Positions 1-8,677 of a DNA stretch of 39,003 bases are shown here, in pieces. Source of the stretch: Acidimicrobiaceae bacterium (GTDB lineage: Bacteria > Actinomycetota > Acidimicrobiia > Acidimicrobiales > Ilumatobacteraceae). Every line of letters begins with the position of its first letter. Position 1 is the stretch's first letter. Where the stretch lies: NCBI GenBank assembly GCA_024641005.1, contig JAHEDX010000037.1, positions 1-39,003 of the forward strand, read 5' to 3'. The notes below the pieces were generated by a model. It was not told the DNA's origin and ran no database searches. It worked only from the letters and a program-made list of their open reading frames with translations. The translations under genes and the position numbers were made by a program.

Positions 1-931
1 GCAGGTCGTCGGCCGACTGGAGGAGTTCGAGCACCCGGATCGTGGTGGCAGCGATCATCGGAGCGAGCGAGTTGCTGAACAGATACGGGCGCGAACGCTG
101 GCGCAGCCACTCGACGATCTCTCGACGGCCGCTCGTGTACCCACCGGATGCGCCGCCCATCGCCTTGCCCAATGTGCCGGTGACGATGTCGACTCGTCCC
201 GCCACGCCGCAGTATTCGGGCGTGCCCCTCCCGGTCGCCCCGACGAAGCCCACGGCGTGCGAGTCGTCGACCATCACCATCGCGTCGTACCGGTCGGCAA
301 GGTCACAGATCGTCGCGAGGTCGGCGATCACGCCGTCCATCGAGAACACACCGTCGGTGGCGATCAGCCGATAGCGGGCGCCGGACGCCTCCTGCAATCG
401 CTGCTCCAGTTGCGCCATGTCGTTGTTGTCGTAACGCAACCGCTGTGCCTTGCTGAGACGGATGCCGTCGATGATCGAGGCATGGTTGAGAGCATCGCTG
501 ATGACGCAGTCCTGCTCGTCGAGGATCGTTTCGAACAGGCCGCCGTTCGCATCGAAGCACGACGAATAGAGAATGGTGTCTTCGGTGCCGAGGAACCGGC
601 TGAGGCCGTCCTCCAACTCCTTGTGCACCGTCTGGGTGCCACAGATGAACCGGACAGAGGCCATGCCGTAGCCGTAGAGGTCGAGCGCTGCGCGTGCCGC
701 GTCGACCAGGGCGGGATGATCGGCCAGCCCGAGATAGTTGTTGGCGCAGAGGTTCAGCACGCTCCGACCATCGGCGAGGTCGATGTGTGCCGATTGCGGC
801 GACGCGATCACGCGCTCGTGTTTGAACAGTCCGTCGTCGACGAGTCCGGCGCTTCGGGCGGCGAGATCGTCGAGCATCGCGGTACGAGCATTGCCACCCG
901 TGTCGGAAACGTGGTTCGGTCGGTCGGGCAT
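1..931 (-). CDS. kbl: Glycine C-acetyltransferase (2-amino-3-ketobutyrate CoA ligase), 3' end outside window
   Basis: A PLP enzyme of the alpha-oxoamine synthase family. It joins glycine and acetyl-CoA to 2-amino-3-ketobutyrate, or runs the reverse step in threonine breakdown. About 310 of the usual ~395 residues are in the window; the C-terminus lies beyond base 1. The reading closely follows E. coli Kbl as I remember it: [10 protein letters not shown] near residue 70, [40 protein letters not shown] and the PLP-lysine segment GTLGKAMGG. These favour Kbl over the relatives BioF and ALAS. I chose the ATG at 931 because an AACGAGG Shine-Dalgarno sits 5 nt before it. An in-frame ATG at 1012 would add 27 residues but has no ribosome site. 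It is divergent from the regulator gene at 1247. No threonine dehydrogenase gene is visible; it could lie off the left edge. Confidence 0.93.
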   Translation of the reverse strand, partial: MPDRPNHVSDTGGNARTAMLDDLAARSAGLVDDGLFKHERVIASPQSAHIDLADGRSVLNLCANNYLGLADHPALVDAARAALDLYGYGMASVRFICGTQTVHKELEDGLSRFLGTEDTILYSSCFDANGGLFETILDEQDCVISDALNHASIIDGIRLSKAQRLRYDNNDMAQLEQRLQEASGARYRLIATDGVFSMDGVIADLATICDLADRYDAMVMVDDSHAVGFVGATGRGTPEYCGVAGRVDIVTGTLGKAMGGASGGYTSGRREIVEWLRQRSRPYLFSNSLAPMIAATTIRVLELLQSADDL

Positions 932-1246
932 CAGCGCCTCGTTCTGGATGGTCGGGGTGTGCAGGCGAGTGGCACCTGCACCCCCATCAGTGTAGGAAAC
1001 CGGCACGACCATGTCGCCCGGGGTGCTCGCCGTCGACTGTCGGTCCGCGATGCCTGCTCGGTGGCGAGGCGACCTGACATCAGGCTGAATCCCAGCTGAA
1101 TTCGTCGATGCGCGCAGCCCGCAACGCTCGGGCAGACTGTGGGCAATGTGTGCTCGCCCTGAGCCGATGAGGCTCCGATTGCGGTTCGGATCGCGGTGCC
1201 GATCGCGGCTCCATCTCGACGTTTCGTCGACGACGCCCGGTGCATC
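932..1246. other. 315-base divergent gap between kbl and the first response regulator
   Basis: No coding region is supported here. The gap holds the promoters for two divergent genes. The one clear signal is the pair of 11-bp-spaced GCTGAA repeats at 1084-1100, listed separately. A TACACT hexamer on the minus strand (994-989) could be a -10 for kbl, but no matching -35 is obvious. I see no convincing promoter for the regulator gene at 1247. Confidence 0.6.
1084..1100 (-). promoter_or_regulatory. TTCAG-type direct repeat (candidate response-regulator box 1)
   Basis: Read on the minus strand this is TTCAGC, five bases, TTCAGC, so the repeats start 11 bp apart, one helical turn, as for OmpR/PhoB-family dimers. 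The same arrangement occurs at 5022-5038, 8600-8616 and 8678-8694. Unlike those three, no -10-like hexamer lies 10 nt downstream (the bases there read GTCGCC), so what this copy controls is unclear: kbl, the regulator gene, or both. Confidence 0.55.
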
Positions 1247-1936
1247 GTGAGCGGCGACGTCGATCCGCCGGCGTCGATCGTGATCGTCGAGGACGATCCG
1301 GGGATCGGGCCGTCACTGGTGCGGACACTCACCGCGCAGGGGTATCGAGCCGTTCTGGCGACGACCGCAACCGAGGCCGACGCGCTGATCGACGACTCGA
1401 CGCGCCTCGCGATCCTCGACCTCGGTCTGCCTGACGAGGACGGGCTCGATCTGTGCCGCCGGCTGCGGGCCGGCCTCCCCGACCTGCAGATCCTCGTGCT
1501 CACGGCCCGCGGCGAGGAGGCCGACATGGTCCTGGGCCTCGATGCCGGCGCCGACGACTATCTGGTCAAGCCGTTCCGGCTCGCCGAGTTGCTCGCACGG
1601 GTCCGTGTGTGCGTGCGTCGTGGGACCAACGACTCGACGGGCCGCTCGTGTGGCGCGGTCACGGTCGATGCGGCGACCCGTGCGGTGCGGGCGGGTGGAG
1701 AGGTCGTCGACGTCCGCCCGAAGGAATTCGACCTGCTCTGGAAGCTGATCACGAACAGCCATCGGGTCGTGCCTCGCGACGAGCTGATCGACGACGTGTG
1801 GGACGAGAACTGGTTCGGTTCGACCAAGACGCTCGACATCCACATTTGGGCGCTGCGTCAGAAGCTCGATCGGCCGGGTGAACCCAGTTGCATCACGACG
1901 GTGCGTGGTGTCGGTTATCGGATGGGTCCGCCGTGA
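1247..1936 (+). CDS. OmpR/PhoB-family response regulator, first two-component system
   Basis: A two-domain DNA-binding response regulator of about 229 residues. The receiver domain has the acidic pair E15-D16-D17, phosphoacceptor D58 in [13 protein letters not shown]86 in LVLTARG and K108 in DYLVKPF. The C-terminal winged helix (about residues 135-229) has the family pattern [28 protein letters not shown] and [12 protein letters not shown] 1247 is chosen because it places the first receiver strand about ten residues in, normal for the family; no Shine-Dalgarno is visible. An ATG at 1196 would add 17 atypical residues. The stop overlaps the kinase start (GTGA), so the two are translationally coupled. 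Phosphorylation by that kinase is inferred from the pairing. Confidence 0.93.
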   Translation: MSGDVDPPASIVIVEDDPGIGPSLVRTLTAQGYRAVLATTATEADALIDDSTRLAILDLGLPDEDGLDLCRRLRAGLPDLQILVLTARGEEADMVLGLDAGADDYLVKPFRLAELLARVRVCVRRGTNDSTGRSCGAVTVDAATRAVRAGGEVVDVRPKEFDLLWKLITNSHRVVPRDELIDDVWDENWFGSTKTLDIHIWALRQKLDRPGEPSCITTVRGVGYRMGPP

Positions 1937-3231
1937 GGCGCAGGATCCTGCTCGCGATGGTCGTGGTGACGCTCGTCGCGATCGCATTGTTCGCGGTGCC
2001 CCTCGCCGCGGTCACCGCCTCACGAAACCGGAGCAGCGAGGTGTCCGAGTTGCAGCAGGCGGCGACCGAGGTGCTGCTCGCCTTGCCGGACACGGGTCTC
2101 GAGGGCGGTGATCCGTTCCAGTTGCCTCCGCCGCCCGGCGACGCGATCAGCGCTGTCTACGACGCTGGTGGCACGTTGGTGAGCGGTGTCGGGCCCGGTG
2201 ACGGCGATCAGCCGGTGCTCGGAGCTCTCGGTGGCGACGTGGTCGACGGACGCAGCGGTGACGAGTTGGTCGTGGCGGTGCCGATCGTCGACGAGAACCA
2301 GGTCGTCGGGGCGGTGCGGGTCGCCGAGCCTTGGTCGGTGGTCGCTCGGGCCACTCAGCGTTCCTGGACGTTGATGACGTTGGGCGGCTTGGCGGCGGTC
2401 GTCCTGGCGGCAGGATTGGCTGCCGCACTCTCGCGTCGTCTGGTGGCGCCGCTCGAGGACGTGGTCGCCGTCGCGGTGCGGCTGGGCGACGGCGACTTCA
2501 CCGCCAGGGTCGACTCGTCCGGAGTCGCCGAACTCGATCGCGCCGGCGTGGCCCTCAACAGCACTGCCGGCCGGCTCGCGGGCTTGCTCGGTCGCGAGCG
2601 CTCGTTCGCGGCCGATGTCTCACATCAGCTGTCGACGCCGCTGACGAGTCTTCGGTTGGAACTGGAGAGCGCAGTGATCGATCCGGCGCAGGACCGGGAA
2701 TTGGTTCTCGAACGCGCGCTCGGCGAGGTCGACCGTCTGCAGACCACGATCGCGACACTGCTGGCAGTCGCTCGGGACAGCCCGATCGAAGGTGGCGCAT
2801 CCGACCTCCACCAGTTGTGTGAGGAATTGCGGGCCGCCTTCGACAAGCGCATCGTCGAACTGGGCCGGCGCCTCGAGATCGACGTCGCTCGGGACGCCCC
2901 GTTGGTCCGGTGCCCGCCCCAGATACTGCGCGAGATCCTCTCGGTGCTCGTCGACAACGCCGTCGAACACGGCGCCGGCACGATCGACGTCACGGTGCGA
3001 CGGCGAGGCACCGGCGCGACGATCGCGGTCGGCGACGAGGGTGCCGGCGTGCCGGCCGAGCGTGTCGATCGCATCTTCACCAGACGTGACTCCAGCGCTG
3101 CCGGGCACGGAATCGGCCTGTCGCTCGCTCGCTCGCTCGCCGATGCCCACGATCTGAGGATCGAGCTCACGCGACCGGGGCAGGCACCGGTGTTCACCGT
3201 TGCCTGCCCCGGAGTCCTCGGCCACGAGTGA
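1933..3231 (+). CDS. Sensor histidine kinase, first two-component system
   Basis: A membrane histidine kinase of 432 residues. In order: a first membrane helix (about 5-28), a short extracytoplasmic sensor (about 30-143) with no domain I recognise, a second helix (about 145-166), HAMP, dimerisation/phosphoacceptor domain with H231 in DVSHQLSTPL, and an ATPase domain with the N-box VDNAVEHG and glycine boxes DEGAGVP and GHGIGLSLA. The H-box reads HQLSTP rather than HELRTP; the glutamate next to the histidine is replaced by Gln, seen in some actinobacterial kinases, so this need not mean it is inactive. The GTG start overlaps the regulator stop by four bases. The gene is convergent with the membrane protein gene at 3251. 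The stimulus is unknown. Confidence 0.94.
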   Translation: MRRRILLAMVVVTLVAIALFAVPLAAVTASRNRSSEVSELQQAATEVLLALPDTGLEGGDPFQLPPPPGDAISAVYDAGGTLVSGVGPGDGDQPVLGALGGDVVDGRSGDELVVAVPIVDENQVVGAVRVAEPWSVVARATQRSWTLMTLGGLAAVVLAAGLAAALSRRLVAPLEDVVAVAVRLGDGDFTARVDSSGVAELDRAGVALNSTAGRLAGLLGRERSFAADVSHQLSTPLTSLRLELESAVIDPAQDRELVLERALGEVDRLQTTIATLLAVARDSPIEGGASDLHQLCEELRAAFDKRIVELGRRLEIDVARDAPLVRCPPQILREILSVLVDNAVEHGAGTIDVTVRRRGTGATIAVGDEGAGVPAERVDRIFTRRDSSAAGHGIGLSLARSLADAHDLRIELTRPGQAPVFTVACPGVLGHE

Positions 3232-3250
3232 CCGTCGAGCGTCGATGTGG

Positions 3251-4102
3251 TCAGGTCGCCGGGTCGGTCACGAACGCTGCGTCGATGTGGTCGTGCTCGG
3301 GTAGGTCCGACACCAGCACGGGGTCTGCCTGATCTCGTCTCGTGATCGTGAGGAACGTCACCAGAGCGAGGATCGTTCCGAGGAACAGGAAGCTGGTGCC
3401 GGTCGTGCCGAGCCCGAGCCCGCCATCCTCACGCGGCTGCGACAGCAGGTCGCCCATCGAGGCGCCCAACGGTCGGGTGAGGATATAGCCCATCCAGAAC
3501 GCCAGGACCGGATTGAGGTCGAAGAAGTACCAGGCAGCCGTCACCGCTCCGATCGCCGCTGCGAACAACACCGCCGACACGAAGTAGCCGAGATTGACCG
3601 TCTCGGCCAACAGGTCACCGGCGGCCGTACCCAACGCAAACGTGAACAGGATGGTGAGCCAGTAGAAGGCTTCGCGTTCGGTCGTGACGATCGTATGGAT
3701 CGAGAGCGTCCGCTCCCTCGCGTACCAGGTCGCGAACGTGGCGATCAGTGCTGCGGTGAAGATCCCGGTCGAGATCCACAGGCTCACGCCGCGCTCGTCG
3801 GTGAGATAGTCGGTGATGAGCGTGCCGACGATGCTGATCACGACGACAGCGAACCAGTAGACGGCCGGCACGTACTTGCGTGCGCGCAACTGGACGAGCA
3901 GTGCCGCCGCGAGCACACCGAGTGCCACCCAGGTGGTCTTGGCGACGGTGAGCCCGGTGTGCTCGAGTACATAGTCGGCGGCCGTCTCGCCGACGGTGGT
4001 CGCCATGATCTTGATGATCCAGAAATACAGGGTGACTTCGGGAACCTTGTTGAGCATCAGCCTGGCGGGAGATTTCGCCGGCTTGAGGTCGATGGTGGTC
4101 AC
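3251..4102 (-). CDS. COG4705-type multi-pass membrane protein
   Basis: A 283-residue integral membrane protein with about eight hydrophobic helices. It begins with the conserved stretch NKVPEVTLYFWIIK followed by TTVGETAADY, which I recognise from the COG4705 'uncharacterised membrane-anchored protein' family. Related internal pieces recur (GETAADY, GTAAGDLLAE, GASMGDLLS), so the fold appears built from repeated helix hairpins, each with a conserved G-D or G-E pair. No biochemical function is established that I know of. The start is a GTG; a GGAG lies about 12 nt before it, a long spacing. It lies between the first two-component system (convergent) and the PAP2 gene (same strand, 256 bases upstream), and has its own candidate operator of four 11-bp repeats. 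Confidence 0.85.
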   Translation of the reverse strand: MTTIDLKPAKSPARLMLNKVPEVTLYFWIIKIMATTVGETAADYVLEHTGLTVAKTTWVALGVLAAALLVQLRARKYVPAVYWFAVVVISIVGTLITDYLTDERGVSLWISTGIFTAALIATFATWYARERTLSIHTIVTTEREAFYWLTILFTFALGTAAGDLLAETVNLGYFVSAVLFAAAIGAVTAAWYFFDLNPVLAFWMGYILTRPLGASMGDLLSQPREDGGLGLGTTGTSFLFLGTILALVTFLTITRRDQADPVLVSDLPEHDHIDAAFVTDPAT

Positions 4103-4158
4103 GTTGGGGGTGCTCCTTCGTCGGAACGGTCGCGATCTGCGGATGCGGATCGGATGCG

Positions 4159-4213
4159 ACGGTACGGCGCAGCCCGTTAGTGGTCGGTTGTGACGAGGTT
4201 CGCGCTCGGTTAA
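4159..4213 (-). promoter_or_regulatory. Four 11-bp direct repeats (AAC) followed by TACCGT -10
   Basis: On the minus strand the hexamers TTAACC, CGAACC, ACAACC and CTAACG start exactly 11 bp apart (AAC at 4211, 4200, 4189 and 4178, counting down). Eleven bases after the last AAC is TACCGT (4164-4159), a fair -10. This is the geometry of a tandem response-regulator site overlapping the -35 region, here pointing at the COG4705 gene. The core differs from the TTCAG boxes nearby, so a different regulator may bind. Confidence 0.5.
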
Positions 4214-4358
4214 CGATGTGGATGTCGATTTCTGGCCTGATTTGGCACCTCACTGGACGCAACGCGACGCCTGGCCGACCAGCGTGTCCGTGTGCGTGCG
4301 CGGCGGAGCGACGGCCATGTGGGTCCGTGCAAAACGGTCCCCAAATCGCGTCGAGCGC

Positions 4359-4937
4359 TCAGGCGGCGCTGGTGACGAGTCGGCGCACGGGCGTCGCCGA
4401 AACCCTGTCGACGAGTCGGCGAAGCAGGGGAACCACGACCATGTGGCCGGCAACAGCGACGGTCGCACCGAGGAGCAACCCAGCGAGCACATCGCCCGGA
4501 TAGTGCGCACCGACGTACACGCGAGCGAACGCCATGAGTGCCGCTGAGATCATCGCGACGGTGCCCCATCGACGATTCGCGAGGAGGATGCCGACCGCCA
4601 CAGCGCCGGCGACGGTCGCATGATCACTCGGAAACGAGAAGTCCGTGGTGCGCGCGACGAGCAGATGCACATGGTCGAGCGTGTCGTAGGGGCGGGCGCG
4701 GCCGACCGTGCGACCGATCAACTGACCGATCCCGAGCGCGACGAGCGCCGCGCCACCGGCCCAGATCGACGCCGCGAGCGCCTCGTGATCGTCGTTTCGG
4801 CGGGCGTCGAAGTAGGCGAGGAGCAGCAGCACTGCGAACAGGACGATGCCCGCTTTCGCATAGAACTTCCACCAGTCGTCGATCACCGTGGAATGACCTG
4901 ATAGATCGTTGATCCATCGGAAGATCGTTCGGTCCAT
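4359..4937 (-). CDS. PAP2-family membrane phosphatase
   Basis: A 192-residue PAP2 (type 2 phosphatidic acid phosphatase) protein with five or six membrane helices. The three-part catalytic signature is present: GRARP (about 90), SFPSDHA (about 113) with the first active-site histidine, and RVYVGAHYPGD (about 143) with the second histidine and its aspartate. Such enzymes dephosphorylate lipid phosphates or diphosphates; bacterial members include undecaprenyl-diphosphate phosphatases of the BcrC type, used in carrier recycling and bacitracin resistance. The substrate here cannot be told from sequence. The ATG at 4937 is supported by a GGAG five bases before it. A TTCAG-type box lies about 85-100 nt upstream, which ties it to the exporter operon and the second regulator. 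Confidence 0.92.
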   Translation of the reverse strand: MDRTIFRWINDLSGHSTVIDDWWKFYAKAGIVLFAVLLLLAYFDARRNDDHEALAASIWAGGAALVALGIGQLIGRTVGRARPYDTLDHVHLLVARTTDFSFPSDHATVAGAVAVGILLANRRWGTVAMISAALMAFARVYVGAHYPGDVLAGLLLGATVAVAGHMVVVPLLRRLVDRVSATPVRRLVTSAA

Positions 4938-5005
4938 CGGGTTCTCCAGCCACGGTCGCCGTCTCTCGACGGGGTCTCGGTGGCATCGGCACCGGACCGC
5001 GTGGA

Positions 5006-5038
5006 AGTCTGACCGAGACAACCTGAACGGCCGCTGAA
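5006..5038 (-). promoter_or_regulatory. TTCAG-type box 2 and -10 of the PAP2 gene
   Basis: On the minus strand: TTCAGC (5038-5033), five bases, TTCAGG (5027-5022), ten bases, CAGACT (5011-5006). The repeat period is 11 bp, and the distance to the CAnnnT hexamer equals that at the two boxes near 8.6 kb. Transcription would start near 4999, about 60 nt before the ATG. Confidence 0.65.
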
Positions 5039-5198
5039 TCCGTTGGTGAGGGGACGTCCGAATCGGGGTTCGCTTTCGCCGGCACGATGAGGGATGACCT
5101 CTTCGAGCGGAGCGGCGCCGGTGGCGACATCGGTACGGTGACCGGTTGCAGGTCGGCGCCGCGAATCGATCCGGAGCCGTGTTCGACTCGGTCACGCT

Positions 5199-5227
5199 GA
5201 CCGCACCGGGCACCCAGTGATGCGGTC
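5199..5227 (-). terminator. Weak hairpin after the exporter operon
   Basis: GACCGCA (5199-5205) pairs perfectly with TGCGGTC (5221-5227) around a 15-nt loop, about 30 bases after the lipoprotein stop. There is no U-tract and the loop is large, so this is only a candidate terminator. Confidence 0.3.
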
Positions 5228-5255
5228 GCGTCACCGGTGACCGGTTGTCGCGTGA

Positions 5256-5873
5256 TCAGTCGGCGACCTCTTCGCCGCCTTTGTCCTTCTGCACGGTCAT
5301 CGTCTGGGGAGCGGCGCCGGTGGCGCTCACCACGACGGCGACGTCCATCGCGTTGAGCGAGGTGTGGTACAGGCTGAACGTGTTGTCGGGGAAGTGGTCG
5401 GGAGCGTCGCTGTTGTCGAAATGGACGACTCGACTCGCGCCACCGGCGATGGTGAAGTCGGCGGGCAGCTTCATGTAGTAGCTCTCGGTCACACCATCGG
5501 TCGTGTCGTCGTACGTGTAGAAGACCTCGAAGCCGGTGAGTTCGCTCGTACCTGTATTGGTCAGAGCGATCTCGAGGTGGTCGTCGGCATCCTTGCCGGT
5601 GGCGGGGTCGACATTGTTCTCGACGAGCACCGAGTCGATGGTCAGGAGTTCCACTGTCGACGTGTTGGTGATCGGGTTCGAGGTGACCGGCAGCACCTGG
5701 TCGCCGGTGGGCTGTTGCGAACTCGCGCCCGCCGGTTGGGTCGTGCCACCTGCGGACCCGGGCGAGGAGCCACTGCCGCAGGCAGCGAGTGCGGCGGTGG
5801 CGACTGCGAGCAGGACCCCGAACCGCAGGCCGCGAGCTCGGCGGGGTGGTCGGCGGTCGATCGTGGATGTCAT
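5256..5873 (-). CDS. Lipoprotein, last gene of the ABC-2 exporter operon
   Basis: A 205-residue exported lipoprotein. The N-terminus has a basic stretch, a hydrophobic core and the lipobox LAAC near residue 31, followed by a Ser/Gly/Thr-rich linker. The remainder is predicted extracytoplasmic beta structure with segments such as DDHLEIALTNTG and FEVFYTYDD, resembling immunoglobulin-like 'DUF4352-type' domains; I do not assign a named family. The ATG at 5873 is chosen because AGGAG lies 8 nt before it and because ATGA overlaps the upstream permease stop by four bases. It is therefore co-translated with the transporter. A role as an external partner or sensor of the transporter is inference from the operon only. 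Confidence 0.85.
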   Translation of the reverse strand: MTSTIDRRPPRRARGLRFGVLLAVATAALAACGSGSSPGSAGGTTQPAGASSQQPTGDQVLPVTSNPITNTSTVELLTIDSVLVENNVDPATGKDADDHLEIALTNTGTSELTGFEVFYTYDDTTDGVTESYYMKLPADFTIAGGASRVVHFDNSDAPDHFPDNTFSLYHTSLNAMDVAVVVSATGAAPQTMTVQKDKGGEEVAD

Positions 5874-6856
5874 TGCAGATCTCCTGTGGGGATGGTCGGT
5901 TGGTGGCGGAAGCTCTGCCACAGAGCGGCGAGGGCGAGCAGCGGATAGACGACGAGCCACGCGATGTCATGCCACTTCTCGTGGAGCAATTGGCTGAGGC
6001 TGTACTCGCGGTACTTGTCCAAGACGTCGGTCATCGCAAACGAGAAACGCTCGTAGTGCTTCGCGAACGACGCCTCCTCGATGCCGACTCGTGTGGTCTC
6101 GTACGTGTGGAAGTGACTGAGGATCTGGGTTTCGCCCTCCCGGTTGAGACCCAACGCCTTGAACAGCCCTCCGGGAATCTGGTTGTCGGCGTCGAGGGTG
6201 TCACCGAGCTGCGGGATGATCAGCACCACGAGCAGCCAGATCCCCAGTGCGATCATCAGGCCGCTGGCGGCGACCTTCGACCGCGCCGTTGCCACGGCGC
6301 CGACGCAATAGAAGACCATCATGTAGATCACGGCCGAGACAGCTGCGAGGCCGAGCCTGACGGCCTGGGCGGCGTTGATCCAGTCGTTGCCCACCAGACC
6401 GGCGAGCAGGACGCCGGCCGTTCCGGTGACGACGACGAGCGTCGAGATGATGCCGACCGCGCCGAGCAGGCTGCCGCCGGCGAGCTCTCCGGCGGTGACC
6501 GGTCGCGAGCGCAGCAGGGTCAAGGTTCGATTGGTGCGCTCCCTCGCGATGGTGAGGTAGCCGAGCGTGATCGCGATCACCGCACCGATGATCTCGAGGT
6601 ATTCGGTGGCGCCCCGCAGGAGTGACAGCGGGCGCAGGGGAGAGGGCGCGATGCGTTGCACTCCGCCGGCCTGGGCGGAGGCGACATAGGCGCGATAGTC
6701 GGCGACCTGGCTGCGATAGTCGACCGAGGCGATGAACACCGAGACTGCCGTGACGCTGACCAGGATGCCGAGCAGGACCGAGAGGATTCGGCTGCGGACT
6801 GCCGCTCGGTACTCGTGTTTGGCGAGCGTCAGGATGCGTCGCGCGGAGTCATTCAT
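5870..6856 (-). CDS. ABC-2-type transporter permease (second of two)
   Basis: A 328-residue membrane protein with about six helices in the ABC-2 permease layout (NosY-like). Helix 1 is followed by a long external loop (about 50-85), then four helices with a cytoplasmic arginine-rich turn (ARERTNRTLTLLRSRPV, about 105-121), a feature of ABC-2 permeases, then a second soluble loop (about 230-290) and a last helix. The ATG at 6856 is preferred because GAGG lies about 9-12 nt before it; GTG 6865 would put the ribosome site too close. The start overlaps the previous permease gene by eight bases and the end overlaps the lipoprotein start by four. Confidence 0.88.
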   Translation of the reverse strand: MNDSARRILTLAKHEYRAAVRSRILSVLLGILVSVTAVSVFIASVDYRSQVADYRAYVASAQAGGVQRIAPSPLRPLSLLRGATEYLEIIGAVIAITLGYLTIARERTNRTLTLLRSRPVTAGELAGGSLLGAVGIISTLVVVTGTAGVLLAGLVGNDWINAAQAVRLGLAAVSAVIYMMVFYCVGAVATARSKVAASGLMIALGIWLLVVLIIPQLGDTLDADNQIPGGLFKALGLNREGETQILSHFHTYETTRVGIEEASFAKHYERFSFAMTDVLDKYREYSLSQLLHEKWHDIAWLVVYPLLALAALWQSFRHQPTIPTGDLQ

Positions 6857-7766
6857 CACCGGCACCCCTCGAGAAGTCGTGATGACTCAGCAGCACAGCT
6901 GCGATGGCGATGAGCACGATCGCGAGCAGCGCCAGCGGCAGGGTTCGTGCGATCGTCTGTGCCATCGGTTCCGATGGTGCGGTCTCGAGGATGCGCCCGC
7001 TGACCGTCTTGTACTGCTCGACGACCGAGAACGGTCGTGCTTTCGACGTGACCTTGAAGAAGGTCTGCGAGGTGCTGACCGGATCGATGATCGGGTTGAG
7101 CGATGCGGTCGGGCGCAGTCCGGACGTGAACTGGGGGATCACGAAGGTGATCACGAGCCATGCTCCCATCGCCGACAACAGGGCGATCGGTTTGCTTCGT
7201 GTCGCGAGCACGGCGATCATGCCGATCAACGCGAACGCCAGCAGATACAGCCAGGACAGGCCGTAGAACAGCCCGAGCCGGCCGAGTTCAGCGATCGTCG
7301 GAACCGTCCTGTTGACGATCCAGACAGACGTGGCGCTGACGACCAGGCTCGACGCGAGGATCACGGCGAGCACGGCGGCGGCACCGGTCACCTTGCCGGC
7401 GAGATACGTGTTCCTCGAGACACGTCGCGAGAACACCAGCCGTCCGACACCCCCTGCTTCGTCGTCGGCGATGCTGAGGTGACCGAGCACCAGCGCGAGC
7501 AACGCGCCGATCAATGGGATGTAGATCACCATGTTCGACAACAGGGCCAGCGTGGGCTTGAGCGTGAACGGGTTGGCGGGCGCCGGCTGGCCCTGTGCTG
7601 CGAGCAGCCTGGTGGCCTCGCCGTAGACGCCGACGATCGTGCGATGGCTCGACCAGCCCAGCACCCCGGCGAGCGCCGTCATCGCCAACAGGATCCCCAG
7701 CAGCGCGATGAACACCCGCTGCCGTCGCAGGGCGAGGATCTGGTGTGACGCGATCGTCGTGATCAT
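6849..7766 (-). CDS. ABC-2-type transporter permease (first of two)
   Basis: A 305-residue membrane protein of the same layout as its neighbour: N-terminal helix, external loop of about 50 residues, then helices separated by a cytoplasmic segment ending in RLVFSRRVSRNTY, and a C-terminal helix. Two different permeases plus one ATPase suggest a heterodimeric channel. Its ATG overlaps the ATPase stop by four bases (ATGA). Members of this class export lipids, peptides or drugs, or assist copper-enzyme maturation as in NosFY; the substrate here is not shown. Confidence 0.88.
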   Translation of the reverse strand: MITTIASHQILALRRQRVFIALLGILLAMTALAGVLGWSSHRTIVGVYGEATRLLAAQGQPAPANPFTLKPTLALLSNMVIYIPLIGALLALVLGHLSIADDEAGGVGRLVFSRRVSRNTYLAGKVTGAAAVLAVILASSLVVSATSVWIVNRTVPTIAELGRLGLFYGLSWLYLLAFALIGMIAVLATRSKPIALLSAMGAWLVITFVIPQFTSGLRPTASLNPIIDPVSTSQTFFKVTSKARPFSVVEQYKTVSGRILETAPSEPMAQTIARTLPLALLAIVLIAIAAVLLSHHDFSRGAGDE

Positions 7767-8533
7767 GTCGCGGCACCCGCACTCGTAGCTTCCATCTTGA
7801 CGTAGATGTCCTCGAGGGATGCCTCGTCCGGAAACCGGCTGGTGGTCGCCTCGATCGTGTCCTTGTAGATCAGCTCACCGTGATTGAGCACACCGATCGT
7901 CGTGCAGACCTTGGCGACCTCCGACAGCAGGTGCGTGTTCATGAACACCGTCATGCCCAACTCGCGGTTGAGTCGCTGGATGGTCTCGCGTAGCTGACGT
8001 ACGCCGACCGGGTCGAGGCCGCTGGTCGGCTCGTCCAGAAACAGCACCTCCGGCCGGTGCACGATCGCCTGGGCGATCCCGATCCGTTGTCGCATCCCGG
8101 TCGAGAACGACCCGACCCGGCGATCCGCGAGCGGGCCGCAGTCGAGGTAGTCCAATGTCTCGGACACGGCCGTCGACACGTCGACCAGGCCCGACAGGGC
8201 AGCGAAGAACTCCAGGTTCTCGCGGGCCGTGAGGTGCGGGTACATCCGTACGTCCGAGGGGAGGTAACCGATTCGCTGCGTCACCTCGCTGCGCGCGGTG
8301 ACGACGTCGAAACCGCACACGCTTGCCCACCCGGCAGTCGGTTCGATCAGCGTCGTCAAGATGTTCACGGCGGTCGTCTTGCCGGCCCCGTTGTGGCCGA
8401 GGAAGCCGAAGATCTCGCCGCGCTCGATGCTGAGATCGACGCTCCGCAGCACCAGTTGGCTGTCGTAGCGGTGGCTCAGCTGCCGTAGCTCGACCGCAGG
8501 GGTCCGAGCCGGACCGGTCGTGGTGGCGTTCAT
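7763..8533 (-). CDS. ABC transporter ATPase, first gene of the exporter operon
   Basis: A 256-residue nucleotide-binding protein of the CcmA/NosF type. It has Walker A GHNGAGKTT (about residue 47), a Q-loop region near GYLPSDVRMYP, signature FSTGMRQR (about 143), Walker B VLFLDEPTSGLDP (about 163) and the switch histidine in MNTHLLSE. The signature reads STGMR instead of LSGGQ, usual for this exporter subgroup. It would power the two permeases encoded directly downstream; all four genes overlap by four to eight bases. Divergent from the second response regulator across a 224-base promoter region. Confidence 0.95.
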   Translation of the reverse strand: MNATTTGPARTPAVELRQLSHRYDSQLVLRSVDLSIERGEIFGFLGHNGAGKTTAVNILTTLIEPTAGWASVCGFDVVTARSEVTQRIGYLPSDVRMYPHLTARENLEFFAALSGLVDVSTAVSETLDYLDCGPLADRRVGSFSTGMRQRIGIAQAIVHRPEVLFLDEPTSGLDPVGVRQLRETIQRLNRELGMTVFMNTHLLSEVAKVCTTIGVLNHGELIYKDTIEATTSRFPDEASLEDIYVKMEATSAGAAT

Positions 8534-8583
8534 CTTGGTGTCCGTTCGTTCGTCGATCGTCGGTCAGGTCGTGTGCTGTCCGC

Positions 8584-8616
8584 ATCATGGGTTCCGCTTC
8601 CTGAAAGCCTCCTGAA
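8584..8616 (-). promoter_or_regulatory. TTCAG-type box 3 and -10 of the exporter operon
   Basis: On the minus strand: TTCAGG (8616-8611), five bases, TTCAGG (8605-8600), ten bases, CATGAT (8589-8584). Transcription would start near 8577, about 45 nt before the ATPase start. Geometry matches box 4 and the PAP2 box exactly. Confidence 0.7.
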
Positions 8617-8677
8617 CGACGCGCGGGGCAACGGGTGGGTGAACGGCGAGGTCGTCAATGGCATCGCACCGCCCACG

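Larger units (their letters stand above)
4938..5255. other. 318-base gap between PAP2 gene and exporter-operon lipoprotein
   Basis: No gene is supported. The left part (4938-5038) is the PAP2 promoter with its TTCAG repeat box. The right part probably carries the end of the exporter operon transcript; a weak hairpin at 5199-5227 is listed separately. The remainder shows nothing I can name. Confidence 0.6.

Noticed and set aside
1010-1012. Upstream ATG for kbl adding 27 residues
   Set aside because: No ribosome site, and the extra residues do not resemble the Kbl N-terminus; the ATG at 931 has a good Shine-Dalgarno.
6732-7748. A plus-strand open frame opposite the two permeases
   Set aside because: Shadow of the exporter operon; the composition is Arg/Asp/Gln/His-rich with no hydrophobic core.
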